A stretch of DNA of 12,191 nt. It comes from Hemicentrotus pulcherrimus (taxonomy: Eukaryota > Echinodermata > Echinoidea > Camarodonta > Strongylocentrotidae). Shown here in pieces: positions 6,701 through 12,080 of the stretch. The notes beneath the pieces were generated by a model, which saw only the letters and a list, made by a program, of their open reading frames with translations, was not told the DNA's origin and ran no database searches. The stretch spans positions 3,333-15,523 of the forward strand of contig BEXV01001267.1 in the NCBI GenBank assembly GCA_003118195.1, given 5' to 3'. The position numbers and the translations under genes were made by a program. Each line of letters opens with the position of its first letter. Positions within the stretch are counted from its first letter, which is position 1.

Positions 6701-9375
6701 AACTAAATATTGCATGCATATCATTATACCAAACATTCACCTCCTCAGTCCTCAGCAGTATGAACTATTTAAAACAGTTAAGACATATATCATTTATTGA
6801 ACTCACCATATCACCTGCTTCAAAGACTGTTGCTAATTCTTGTTGAGTGAGTGGTGTGCCTTGTGTAGTAGAAGCTGAAACACTGACAATCATAATGACA
6901 GCATTGGTCAATATCTCCTGCAGCTTCTCATTATTCTTGGCTCTCTCCAGATCATTTCCAAGTTCCTGGTCAAGTCAATCACACACTAACATATGTCAAC
7001 AATTACAGTAAGTGATACAAAAACACACTGTACCCCTGCCCTACCCTCTCAACGTAAATGCTTTCTAATTCTGATAGCTCACATGAGCCCCTAAAAGCAA
7101 CTTATGGCAGCTTTCTAAAACATCCCCAGAGCTTGTTCAGTATGCCCTCTCACATCTACAGCTAAGATATAATGATAAATGTCAAGCATATCACACCAAG
7201 TATATTATCATTGATGCATTTAAAAGTCTTATTCATTCTTTTATCATGAGATTAAATGCTTACTAACAACTTTTCAAAACCCTTTAAGTTTGGTTATTTT
7301 GTGAGAAAAAATTATGAGTTGCAATGTGCCCCAAACAACAATCATATCAATGTACTAGCCTGAATAACATTATCTCAGTATACCGAAACAATGGTAACAA
7401 TGGTTACTCACTTTGACTGTGCTAAGATATTCAAACGAATTAGGAACTAGAGAGTCCAACTCTGGAAAGCGCTTCTGATAGTGGTCTCTGACAAATTTAT
7501 GGATAATATCTGCACACAAAAGAACAAAACAATAATTAATAATACCCGACATATAAAATCCCCATAAAGAAACATGCTTAAACAACGAAATCAACATGGA
7601 GATGGTGTATTTAAATTAATATTCATGACAATAAAGAAATAAAACTGTGTCATGTAAGCCACACCATATTACATATCTGGAAAAAAACATACCTGCCCAA
7701 TGTTCATATCTAAATCCTCTGAATTTCTTTGGAGGAAGGAAAGGGGGCGCGACAGCTCAGTCGGTAGAGAAGTGGTCTTGTAATCCGGTGAAACGGGTTC
7801 GAAACCAGGTCGATGCGCTAGTGCCCTTTGGTAAGGCATTAATCCTCATTACCAGGTCCCTCGGAGAGGACTTAAAGCCGTCGGCCGTCTGGTTGCTTAC
7901 TTACAGGCATTTATGCTTTCTTAGCAGTCAGGTAAAAAAAAAAAAAAATAACAGCCAACCACATAACAAAAACTAGAATTTATGAACCCTCTTTGAAAAA
8001 AAAATCATTAAATTGTTGATTACATCAATGGAACTTATATTACATAATGTGCTTGTGCTAATACTGATATTGATTTGTACAATGATACAATATAAAAGGA
8101 ATAGGTATACTCACTGATCTCATTTTCAATCTCCACTGACAAGTTGTTAGCCTGTACAATCAACTGATACTCTGGATTTGCTTCGACTGGTCCCATCACT
8201 GTAGTTGAATGAATGAATGAATATGAAATGTATGACTACATACATGCAGTCTATTTGGGTAAAATAGAAATCCTCTTTTGTGAATTCGAACAAAAAGCTG
8301 AATAAATACATTTTGCCCTCAGTAGTTTTCATAGTAAGGCGATTCTGTGGAATGTGTCCCATTTGACATATGTTCTTTACCCATCATCCTGAAACATCTT
8401 TGTGTTATTTTATTAACAGAAGAATTTTAGATTCAAATTCTCTTGATAAATTCAGGTTCTTGATTTGGGGTCTGAACTTAGATTTGGGGCGCAATATGTC
8501 CCAGGCACCTTTCAGTATCAAGCCTTGTATTAATTTAAGAATGTCTCAACTGGAAAGCAATTTTTTAAGATACCGTAAATCTCCGAGTATAAGACGCACT
8601 TTTTTTACCGTCGGGAAAATTCAAAAGTCAGGGTGCGTCGTATACACAGGTACAGAATATTTTGAGTCCTCAAAATGCAACTTTTTATTGGTTTTCAAAA
8701 ATCTCTGTGTCTCAACATGAATTTCATAATGAAAACAAAGAATAGAATCTACTATATGAAGTAAAACTACGTTCCTAATTTGAAGGGAAGAGATTATGAT
8801 TTTGATTTTTTTTTCAGTCTCGATAAATTATGCCCTTCGCAAAGCACTTTGCCGGCCGAAGCTCTCCCGTGTCTTTAGCTCACTCACCTGTATCATGCAG
8901 CTCAATACACGGGGGCAACCTGCGCAGCAGCTAGCTTCGTAAGAAACAATCTTTCATGTCCCTTCTTTTACTTTTTGGGCAATATGGTACAGATTTAGAT
9001 TTAAATGCAGTAATTTGTGCCAATACACTGCAAAAGTAAAAGAAGGGGCCGTATCCAGGACACGAAGTCGCCATTTGAATCCATTTCACTGTATACAGTA
9101 CTAGAAAATTCTAGGTATGGCAGCGGTACGCGATAGCCGCGCGGTCTAAGGCAATCTATGTGTCGGCACGGGTTCGATCCTGACTTTGAATTTTTAAAAT
9201 TTTTTTTTGAATCTCAAAAGTCTGGGTGCGTCTTATACACGGGTGCGTCTTATACACAGAGATTTACGGTAATAGGTTTTGAGAGAAATTGTTGGAAACA
9301 AACAATATTAAACTTACCTTCTCCTTTTCTTGGATTGTCTTGGTAAAATTTAATCTGTGTCAAAACACTCTGCAA
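626..9375 (-). CDS. PRPF31: PRPF31 (U4/U6 snRNP protein Prp31), partial gene, nine internal exons
   Basis: Prp31 is a nuclear pre-mRNA splicing factor. Its Nop domain binds the 15.5K protein-U4 snRNA complex and it tethers U4/U6 to U5 in the tri-snRNP (family knowledge). Joining 9318-9375, 8115-8198, 7412-7509, 6807-6965, 3424-3541, 2522-2679, 1769-1986, 1171-1372 and 626-724 gives 398 in-frame codons with no stop, and every junction is GT-AG. Order along the protein: end of the N-terminal region, NOSIC/coiled-coil segment, Nop domain (APNLS, GVAGGLTNLSKMP, LPHTGYIYYSDIVQ), basic RKKRGGRR segment, then the Prp31 C-terminal region (EIEEDAYQEDLGFSLG). Positions equivalent to human A194, A216, K243 and H270 are conserved. 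The N-terminal roughly 59 residues and the C-terminal roughly 40 are missing from the window. No decay is seen, so this is probably a live gene with one housekeeping role. Confidence in the identity is very high. Confidence 0.96.
725..1170. other. PRPF31 intron with homopurine (transcript-strand) tract
   Basis: A 446-bp intron. The plus strand is almost pure pyrimidine from about 1080 to 1153. On the PRPF31 transcript this is a GA-rich tract with several GGG/GGGG runs, beginning about 18 nt after the donor at 1170. G-runs this close to a donor commonly act as intronic splicing enhancers (established knowledge); a role here is inference. The remainder is AT-rich and featureless. Confidence 0.6.
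1171..1372 (-). CDS. PRPF31: PRPF31 exon, Prp31 C-terminal region
   Basis: This 202-bp exon enters in phase 2 and leaves in phase 0, with donor CAG|GTGAGT. It encodes LRKMKDKLGMTEMRKQANRM, NFAEIEEDAYQEDLGFSLG and QIGKGGSGRVRAAQVDNKTQ, ending ISKSLQ. Two acceptors keep the frame. GATGCAG|ACTG gives GGRRLRKMK with the same length as human GGRRYRKMK and a better pyrimidine tract. GACTGAG|GAAA gives a product two residues shorter. The first is preferred. The exon reaches 43 codons further than human exon 11. Confidence 0.94.
1373..1768. other. PRPF31 intron, no features
   Basis: A 396-bp AT-rich phase-2 intron with donor GTATGT and a T-rich stretch before the acceptor. No repeat or RNA gene is recognised. 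Confidence 0.7.
1769..1986 (-). CDS. PRPF31: PRPF31 exon equivalent to human exons 9+10 fused
   Basis: This 218-bp exon has acceptor CCTAG and donor AG|GTATGT; it enters in phase 0 and leaves in phase 2. It encodes EMRRQAARLVSAKCTLASRI, DSFHES..., EPPPPKQSKALPLPLDQPRK and KRGGR. It finishes the Nop domain and adds the basic RKKRGGRR segment, a nuclear-localisation candidate. Its length equals recalled human exons 9 (90) plus 10 (128), so the human intron between them is absent here. Confidence 0.95.
1987..2521. other. PRPF31 intron, no features
   Basis: A 535-bp AT-rich phase-0 intron. Only short A-runs and no recognisable element are seen. Confidence 0.7.
2522..2679 (-). CDS. PRPF31: PRPF31 exon equivalent to human exon 8 (Nop domain core)
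   Basis: This 158-bp exon has exactly the human exon 8 length. Acceptor is GATCAG and donor is CAG|GTTAGT; it enters in phase 1 and leaves in phase 0. It encodes VAGGLTNLSKMPSCN, then LLVLGSQRKMLSGFSSSAV, then LPHTGYIYYSDIVQATPQ. The lysine of NLSKMP and the histidine of LPHTGY match human K243 and H270, residues implicated in U4 RNA/15.5K binding. This is the most conserved exon in the window. Confidence 0.97.
2680..3423. other. PRPF31 intron with CRE-like octamer and AT-rich patch
   Basis: A 744-bp phase-1 intron. The palindrome TGACGTCA occurs at 3004-3011 in ordinary AT-rich sequence, followed by a TATA-rich patch at 3049-3080. No transcript or element is recognised. Confidence 0.6.
3424..3541 (-). 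CDS. PRPF31: PRPF31 exon equivalent to the rest of human exon 7 (start of Nop domain)
   Basis: This 118-bp exon has acceptor TTGTAG and donor G|GTAAGT; it enters in phase 0 and leaves in phase 1. It encodes AFDLKQAKTDIFTYVESRM followed by SFIAPNLSIIVGASTAAKLM. The first alanine corresponds to human A194 and the alanine of IAPNLS to A216, both recalled as sites of human retinitis pigmentosa mutations; both are intact. The upstream intron carries the retrotransposon remnant. Confidence 0.95.
3542..4264. other. PRPF31 intron left of the retrotransposon; G-run cluster
   Basis: This is the 3' part (in transcript terms) of the 3.3-kb intron. It contains a G-rich block at 3877-3896 (G4-T-G6-T-G8) and a small inverted repeat around 4063-4077 (TAGCCAT/ATGGCTA). 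No other element is recognised. The transition into the retrotransposon near 4265 has no clear target-site duplication. Confidence 0.55.
4283..6481 (+). pseudogene. Reverse transcriptase ORF2 remnant, broken by frameshifts and stops
   Basis: RT motifs run in order: KPHKATGLDGISARLLK (about 4975-5030); YRPISLT; HGFRKRRSCETQLI; motif A DFAKAFD (5382-5402); motif B GVPQG (5550-5564); motif C (ADD at 5646-5654); KYLGINID (about 5860). Breaks: an extra T in the run 5067-5072 shifts the frame and gives TAA at 5072-5074; TGA at 5418-5420; TAG at 5469-5471; a 35-bp tandem duplication at 6194-6263 shifts the frame again; TGA at 6392-6394. The original stop appears to be TAA at 6479-6481. Motif C reads LADD where active elements have F/Y-ADD. 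It encodes no functional enzyme. Confidence 0.9.
6194..6263. repeat. 35-bp tandem duplication inside the reverse transcriptase remnant
   Basis: Two adjacent 35-bp copies, 6194-6228 and 6229-6263, differ at one base (GGCATG versus GCCATG). Both contain CATGCTGTATCGCATCC. Because 35 is not a multiple of 3, the reading frame of the C-terminal region shifts. The first copy is in the upstream frame (LGMLYRIRF) and the second in the downstream frame (LAMLYRIRF). Confidence 0.92.
6807..6965 (-). CDS. PRPF31: PRPF31 exon equivalent to human exon 6 plus the start of exon 7
   Basis: This 159-bp (53-codon) exon has acceptor GACCAG and donor ATG|GTGAGT, phase 0 at both ends. It begins ELGNDLERAKNNEKLQEILT and contains the superfamily signature IMIVSVSASTTQG, ending at EAGDM. 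The human gene has a phase-2 intron inside the glycine of TTQG. Here that glycine codon is uninterrupted and the exon runs 17 codons further, to the position of human M193. Confidence 0.95.
6966..7411. other. PRPF31 intron, no features
   Basis: A 446-bp AT-rich phase-0 intron. No repeat or RNA gene is recognised. Confidence 0.7.
7412..7509 (-). CDS. PRPF31: PRPF31 exon equivalent to human exon 5 (NOSIC)
   Basis: This 98-bp exon is the same length as human exon 5. Acceptor is GTGTGCAG and donor is AAA|GTGAGT; it enters in phase 1 and leaves in phase 0. It encodes (N)IIHKFVRDHYQKRFPELD followed by SLVPNSFEYLSTVK. The motif HKF-RD-Y-KRFPELDSLVP is diagnostic of Prp31 within the Nop56/58/Prp31 superfamily. 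Confidence 0.96.
7510..8114. other. PRPF31 intron holding the SINE
   Basis: A 605-bp phase-1 intron. Apart from the SINE at 7744-7948 it is plain AT-rich sequence with an A8 run near 8000. Confidence 0.7.
7744..7948 (+). mobile_element. tRNA-derived SINE, antisense to PRPF31
   Basis: The first 75 bases or so resemble a tRNA. They have an A-box-like CAGCTCAGTCGGTAGAG (7753-7769), an anticodon-loop-like CTTGTAA, and an exact B box GGTTCGAAACC (7796-7806). A tRNA-unrelated body follows, with CCTTTGGTAAGGCATT, CCAGGTCCCTCGGAGAGGA and TTAAAGCCGTC, a body type seen in many invertebrate SINEs, ending in A15 (7934-7948). The loop would read TGT (Thr-like). The stems are too poorly paired for a working tRNA. 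The exact 5' end and target-site duplications are not clear. Confidence 0.85.
8115..8198 (-). CDS. PRPF31: PRPF31 exon equivalent to human exon 4 (NOSIC start)
   Basis: This 84-bp exon has the same length as human exon 4. Acceptor is CTACAG and donor is A|GTGAGT; both flanking introns are phase 1. It encodes (V)MGPVEANPEYQLIVQANN followed by LSVEIENEI, the start of the NOSIC/coiled-coil region, nearly identical to the vertebrate and insect proteins. The short (TGAA)n run at 8207-8222 lies just before the acceptor on the transcript. Confidence 0.95.
8199..8570. other. PRPF31 intron left of the inverted-repeat element
   Basis: AT-rich intron with a short (TGAA)4 run at 8207-8222. No other element is recognised. 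Confidence 0.6.
8960..9047. repeat. Imperfect palindrome inside the inverted-repeat element
   Basis: A perfect 16-bp inverted repeat, CCCTTCTTTTACTTTT at 8960-8975 and its complement at 9032-9047, encloses a weaker inner pair (GGTACAGATTTA against TAATTTGTGCC). The segment could form a hairpin of about 88 nt. The flanks share a further short inverted CTTCGT. Confidence 0.8.
9121..9188 (+). mobile_element. tRNA-like (SINE head) segment nested in the inverted-repeat element
   Basis: TAGCCGCGCGGTCTAAGG (9134-9151) resembles the A-box region of Leu/Ser tRNAs. GGTTCGATCC at 9171-9180 is a perfect B-box core. The spacing between the two boxes is shorter than in a true Leu/Ser tRNA, and no acceptor stem is apparent. 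It is therefore read as a short pol III promoter-bearing SINE fragment or a captured tRNA end, not a tRNA gene. T- and A-rich sequence follows (9188-9208). Confidence 0.55.
9318..9375 (-). CDS. PRPF31: PRPF31 exon equivalent to human exon 3
   Basis: This 58-bp exon has acceptor TTTGCAG and donor G|GTAAGT. It starts in phase 0 and ends after the first base of a codon. It encodes LQSVLTQIKFYQDNPRKGE, which resembles the Drosophila-type LQ-V-TQI stretch and leads directly into VMGPVEANPEY in the next exon. It is one codon shorter than the recalled human exon 3 (61 bp). It is the least conserved exon of the set. It is accepted because of phase, position and the clean splice sites. The end of the inverted-repeat element lies only about 46 bp past its donor. 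Confidence 0.85.
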
Positions 9376-10151
9376 CTGCAAATAAGGAAACAATGGATTC
9401 TTTAGAAAAGAAAATGTCTAAAAACATAAAGTAAATAACGTTTTCTAAATGCATGAGATGATCAACAAAATAAGCACTTTTGATCAATAGTAAAACAGAG
9501 CATGGTAAAGATAAATGTCTGTTTGGAGCCAGAAGGGCATATACTTTAACACAGAGAATGATCGCATCCAAGGTGTATCCCATACTGGTACATCACCAAG
9601 TAATAAAGGATTGTGTAGTTCAAAAATTGACATGTTTTATCTGATTCAAGTTCTAGTAAAGCTACTATATGTAGCCTACCGTTATACATACCAGAATCGC
9701 ATGGGTAATATATGGGACTAAATAGCTGGGACTTGCCCATTTGTGATATACATTGTACTACATTTCATGTCATAAGTGCATGTAATTGAGCGCCAGGGCT
9801 TCATGAGTCATGTCAAAATCTCCTAGTGCCATGTTTTGGCTGCTATGTGCAAGGAGATGTTGACGAGACTTCTTTGAAAACCAAATATCTTCATCACCTT
9901 TGAAGGAAGAAACGTATCACTGGACAGACTACACTGTTTTATGGTGAAGTTTAAACTTTATATAAATTCTACACCATGCTACAAAAGAAGAATATGGTGG
10001 TTGTTTTTATTTTAATAATCCATTATTCAAACTGTGTATTGTTCCATCCATTCCTGCGACAAAGCAGAAACAATAACAACATATCTTAACAATTTGTTTG
10101 CAGGAAAAAATAAGTTCTCAGCAAAGGCCCATTATATGATATTCTTAATGA
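9376..10151. other. Presumed PRPF31 intron or upstream DNA, no features
   Basis: About 780 bp of AT-rich sequence. The minus strand was read for the N-terminal PRPF31 exon (acidic ELL/DLEE start and SVK-IAKL-DS end). Nothing matched. No repeat is recognised. Confidence 0.55.
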
Positions 10152-10312
10152 TACCGTAAATCTCCGTGTATAAGACGCACTTTTTTCAACGTCAGGAAAA
10201 TTCAAAAGTCGGGGTGCGTCGTATACACAGGTACAGAATATTTTGAGTCCTCAAAATGCAACTTTTTATTGGTTTTTAAACATCTCTGTGTCTCAACATG
10301 AATTTCATAATG
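10152..10312 (+). mobile_element. Partial copy of the inverted-repeat element, cut at the N
   Basis: A 161-bp close match to 8571-8730, with the same TACCGTAAATCTCC end, the same left-end foldback and the same TTTCATAATG at the break. Differences are a few point changes and a short length difference after the GACGCAC. Similarity ends exactly at the ambiguous base 10313; the right half and right terminal repeat are absent. Confidence 0.88.
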
Positions 10313-10313
10313 N
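10313..10313. other. Ambiguous base (N), possible assembly join
   Basis: The only non-ACGT base in the window. It falls where similarity to the first inverted-repeat copy stops and an unrelated (GTAG)n-type run begins. Confidence 0.8.
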
Positions 10314-10316
10314 ACA

Positions 10317-10620
10317 TGGTAGGTAGGTAGGTATAATGTAGGTAATACGGCCGTACATACAACAAAAATAGATATTGAAATACCCGCTAAATGGTAAGGG
10401 TAATGTAGGCGTGGCGAGTTCGCGGCGAGAGTGTGACGTCACATACTTATGTTTATTCATGAGGCTGCTACTACACGTACCAAGGAACCTTTGTACGCTA
10501 CCTTCTACTTTTCCGACACACACGTACATACACCTCCACACATCCTAAGTTATGTCCTTACGCACCTACACACAAATGACAATCATTTCCGGACGGGATA
10601 GATTTTTAGATGGCCCCTAA
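10317..10620. promoter_or_regulatory. CpG-containing patch with CRE palindrome (speculative promoter)
   Basis: After a short (GTAG)n run (10319-10332), the segment 10400-10440 is unusually rich in CG for this window (GGCGTGGCGAGTTCGCGGCG). It is followed at once by the CRE palindrome TGACGTCA at 10434-10441. CRE sites near CG-rich DNA are frequent in housekeeping promoters (established knowledge). No TATA box, downstream exon or start codon was tied to it, so a promoter role is a guess. Confidence 0.25.
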
Positions 10621-11382
10621 TGTTAAGTCCCATGAGTTATTATTGATATTTATCTGGGTCATATGACTCCCATGCTGAAATTTACCATTCACGTAATTTT
10701 CATAAATACCTTGCATGATGACGATCAAAACAAATAGGAAATTATTATGTAAGTGGGTGTGTTAACCGCACATTTCTGCTGCTATATAGGCCTACTGTTT
10801 GAGAAAGTAATACAATTTTCACCATCAATTTAGTAAATTTTGCTTACTATAGGCCTAACCATTTAGCGCAAATTAATGTATTTATATGCACCCTCCGAAT
10901 ATGTATAAACCCACTATATATAGCCTCAGTTAATAAACTATGATTATTCCCAAATACAGTCTCTCATCTACCAAGAAATAATCATGCCACTTGCAAAATC
11001 ATTTAAATAATATAATTATTTCCTATATCAAGTTGATACTTATTTTATGAATCAATAATTGTAATTCATATTTTTTTCTTCTAATTCTGTGACTAAGCGT
11101 CATGTGATACATTTGTATAAACGCCTCTAAATAATCGTTTTTATTATTATCATTGTTATTACTACTATTTTTTCAATCCACTTCATTTCATTTTTTTTTT
11201 TGTGGCCATTTAGGATAATTGTTTATATTTACATGAATAATCTTGCTTTAACATTATGAACATAGGAACAACACTTATGATGGACAATCATAGGGCCCTG
11301 TTTTAGTATACATTTAATATGATATACATGATCATGATGAATATATTTTTTAATACTGTTTCTTCTTCTTCTACTTCTTTTT
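10621..11382. other. AT-rich region without recognised features
   Basis: About 760 bp of AT-rich, low-GC sequence with T-runs (11192-11201) and no credible exon or repeat. Confidence 0.6.
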
Positions 11383-11450
11383 TTTTCTCTCTCTCTCTCT
11401 CTCTCTCTCTGTTTCTATCTCTTTCTCTCTGTCTGTCTCCTTTTTTCTCT
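11383..11450. repeat. Pyrimidine simple repeat, (CT)n and (TTC)n
   Basis: T8 then a (CT) run to about 11410, followed by impure CTTT/CTCTGT repeats. The Arg/Glu-rich open frame on the minus strand and the Ser/Leu-rich one on the plus strand are produced by this repeat. Confidence 0.9.
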
Positions 11451-11699
11451 GTCTGTTTGTATTCTTCAATGTTTAGGTTGAGAAGGATGAAGATGGGAGA
11501 GATTGAACACCTCACATCAGACACAAGCCCAATTCTTACCAATGTAGAAGAGAGATCATGAACCTGCCTTTAGAAACTTGAAGCTGGCTGGCAGCCCAAA
11601 ATAGAAAAGCTGAGACTAGCAGAATTAATGTGTCCCCAGGTCCAATATTCCATGTTTTTTTTGTGTGGTTTTCTCTTTGCCAAGTGTTATTATTCAGCG
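11451..11699. other. Unassigned sequence before the SINE-body relic
   Basis: About 250 bp with no recognisable coding or repeat signature. It may include the worn head of the SINE relic that follows, but no A or B box can be read. Confidence 0.4.
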
Positions 11700-11785
11700 T
11701 AGGCAACAGATGTCCTGTGGCAAGAAAAAAATTCTTTCGCCACTCTCCACCCAGGTGTTTGATGGGTACCCGATGGGAAGAAGCC
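11700..11785 (+). mobile_element. Relic of a SINE 3' body
   Basis: The order TGTCCTGTGGCAAG, then TTTCGCCACTCTCCACCC, then AGGTGT and ATGGGTACCCGATGGGAAG follows a body found in many invertebrate tRNA-derived SINEs (usual form CCTTGGGCAAGGCAC, then CCACTCTCCACCCAGG, then ATGGGTACC). This is a recalled pattern, not a database hit. An A-rich change interrupts the first motif. No tRNA head is recognisable. Confidence 0.45.
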
Positions 11786-12080
11786 ATCTAGTAGGAGTTC
11801 AAAGTGACCTCTGGCAAAGCCTAAGTTTTTATCACCATTTTCAGAAGTTCTCTTCCATCCTTCATACATGTCTTCCAGAAAATTTGAAACATTTGATTAG
11901 TTATTTGTATTCTAGATGTAGGAGACACAGATGTAGATATTAGTAATTAGTTATTAGTAAAGAATATTTTACTATGTGAGATTGGAAAGCGTATTGTATT
12001 ACATTCATCAGATAGAATGTATGAAAATTGTGTGTATAGCTGAGGGTGTAGATGGAAAGCAATGTAGCAACAGTAGTTGG
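11786..12080. other. Unassigned AT-rich sequence
   Basis: About 295 bp of AT-rich sequence with a TTAGTTATTAGT-type run near 11940-11960. Nothing coding or repetitive is recognised with confidence. Confidence 0.55.

Larger units (their letters stand above)
8571..9271. mobile_element. Terminal-inverted-repeat (MITE-like) DNA element, 701 bp, composite
   Basis: The ends are inverted copies of about 29 bp: left TACCGTAAATCTCC...TATAAGACGCAC (8571-8599), right GTGCGTCTTATACAC...TTTACGGTA (9243-9271). An outer TA on both sides is compatible with a TA target-site duplication. The left end also folds on itself (8587-8599 against 8633-8645, one mismatch). The right end has the 17-mer GGGTGCGTCTTATACAC twice in tandem (9224-9257). 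No transposase is encoded. A partial second copy lies at 10152-10312. It sits in a PRPF31 intron, ending 46 bp from the donor of exon 9318-9375. The superfamily is not assigned. Confidence 0.82.

Noticed and set aside
7744..7818. Functional tRNA-Thr gene
   Set aside because: The acceptor and anticodon stems pair poorly, and the segment continues into a SINE body with a poly(A) tail.
8370..8720. 116-codon plus-strand open frame
   Set aside because: It starts in intron sequence and runs into the left end of the inverted-repeat element. There is no recognisable protein.
9121..9188. Functional tRNA-Leu or tRNA-Ser gene
   Set aside because: The A and B boxes are too close for a long variable arm, and no acceptor stem is formed.
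11303..11542. Arg/Glu-rich coding frame on the minus strand
   Set aside because: It is produced by the CT/GA simple repeat and has no conserved sequence or splice context.
11536..11943. Overlapping open frames of 83 and 92 codons
   Set aside because: They fall on a SINE-body relic and unassigned AT-rich DNA, with no family resemblance or splice support.
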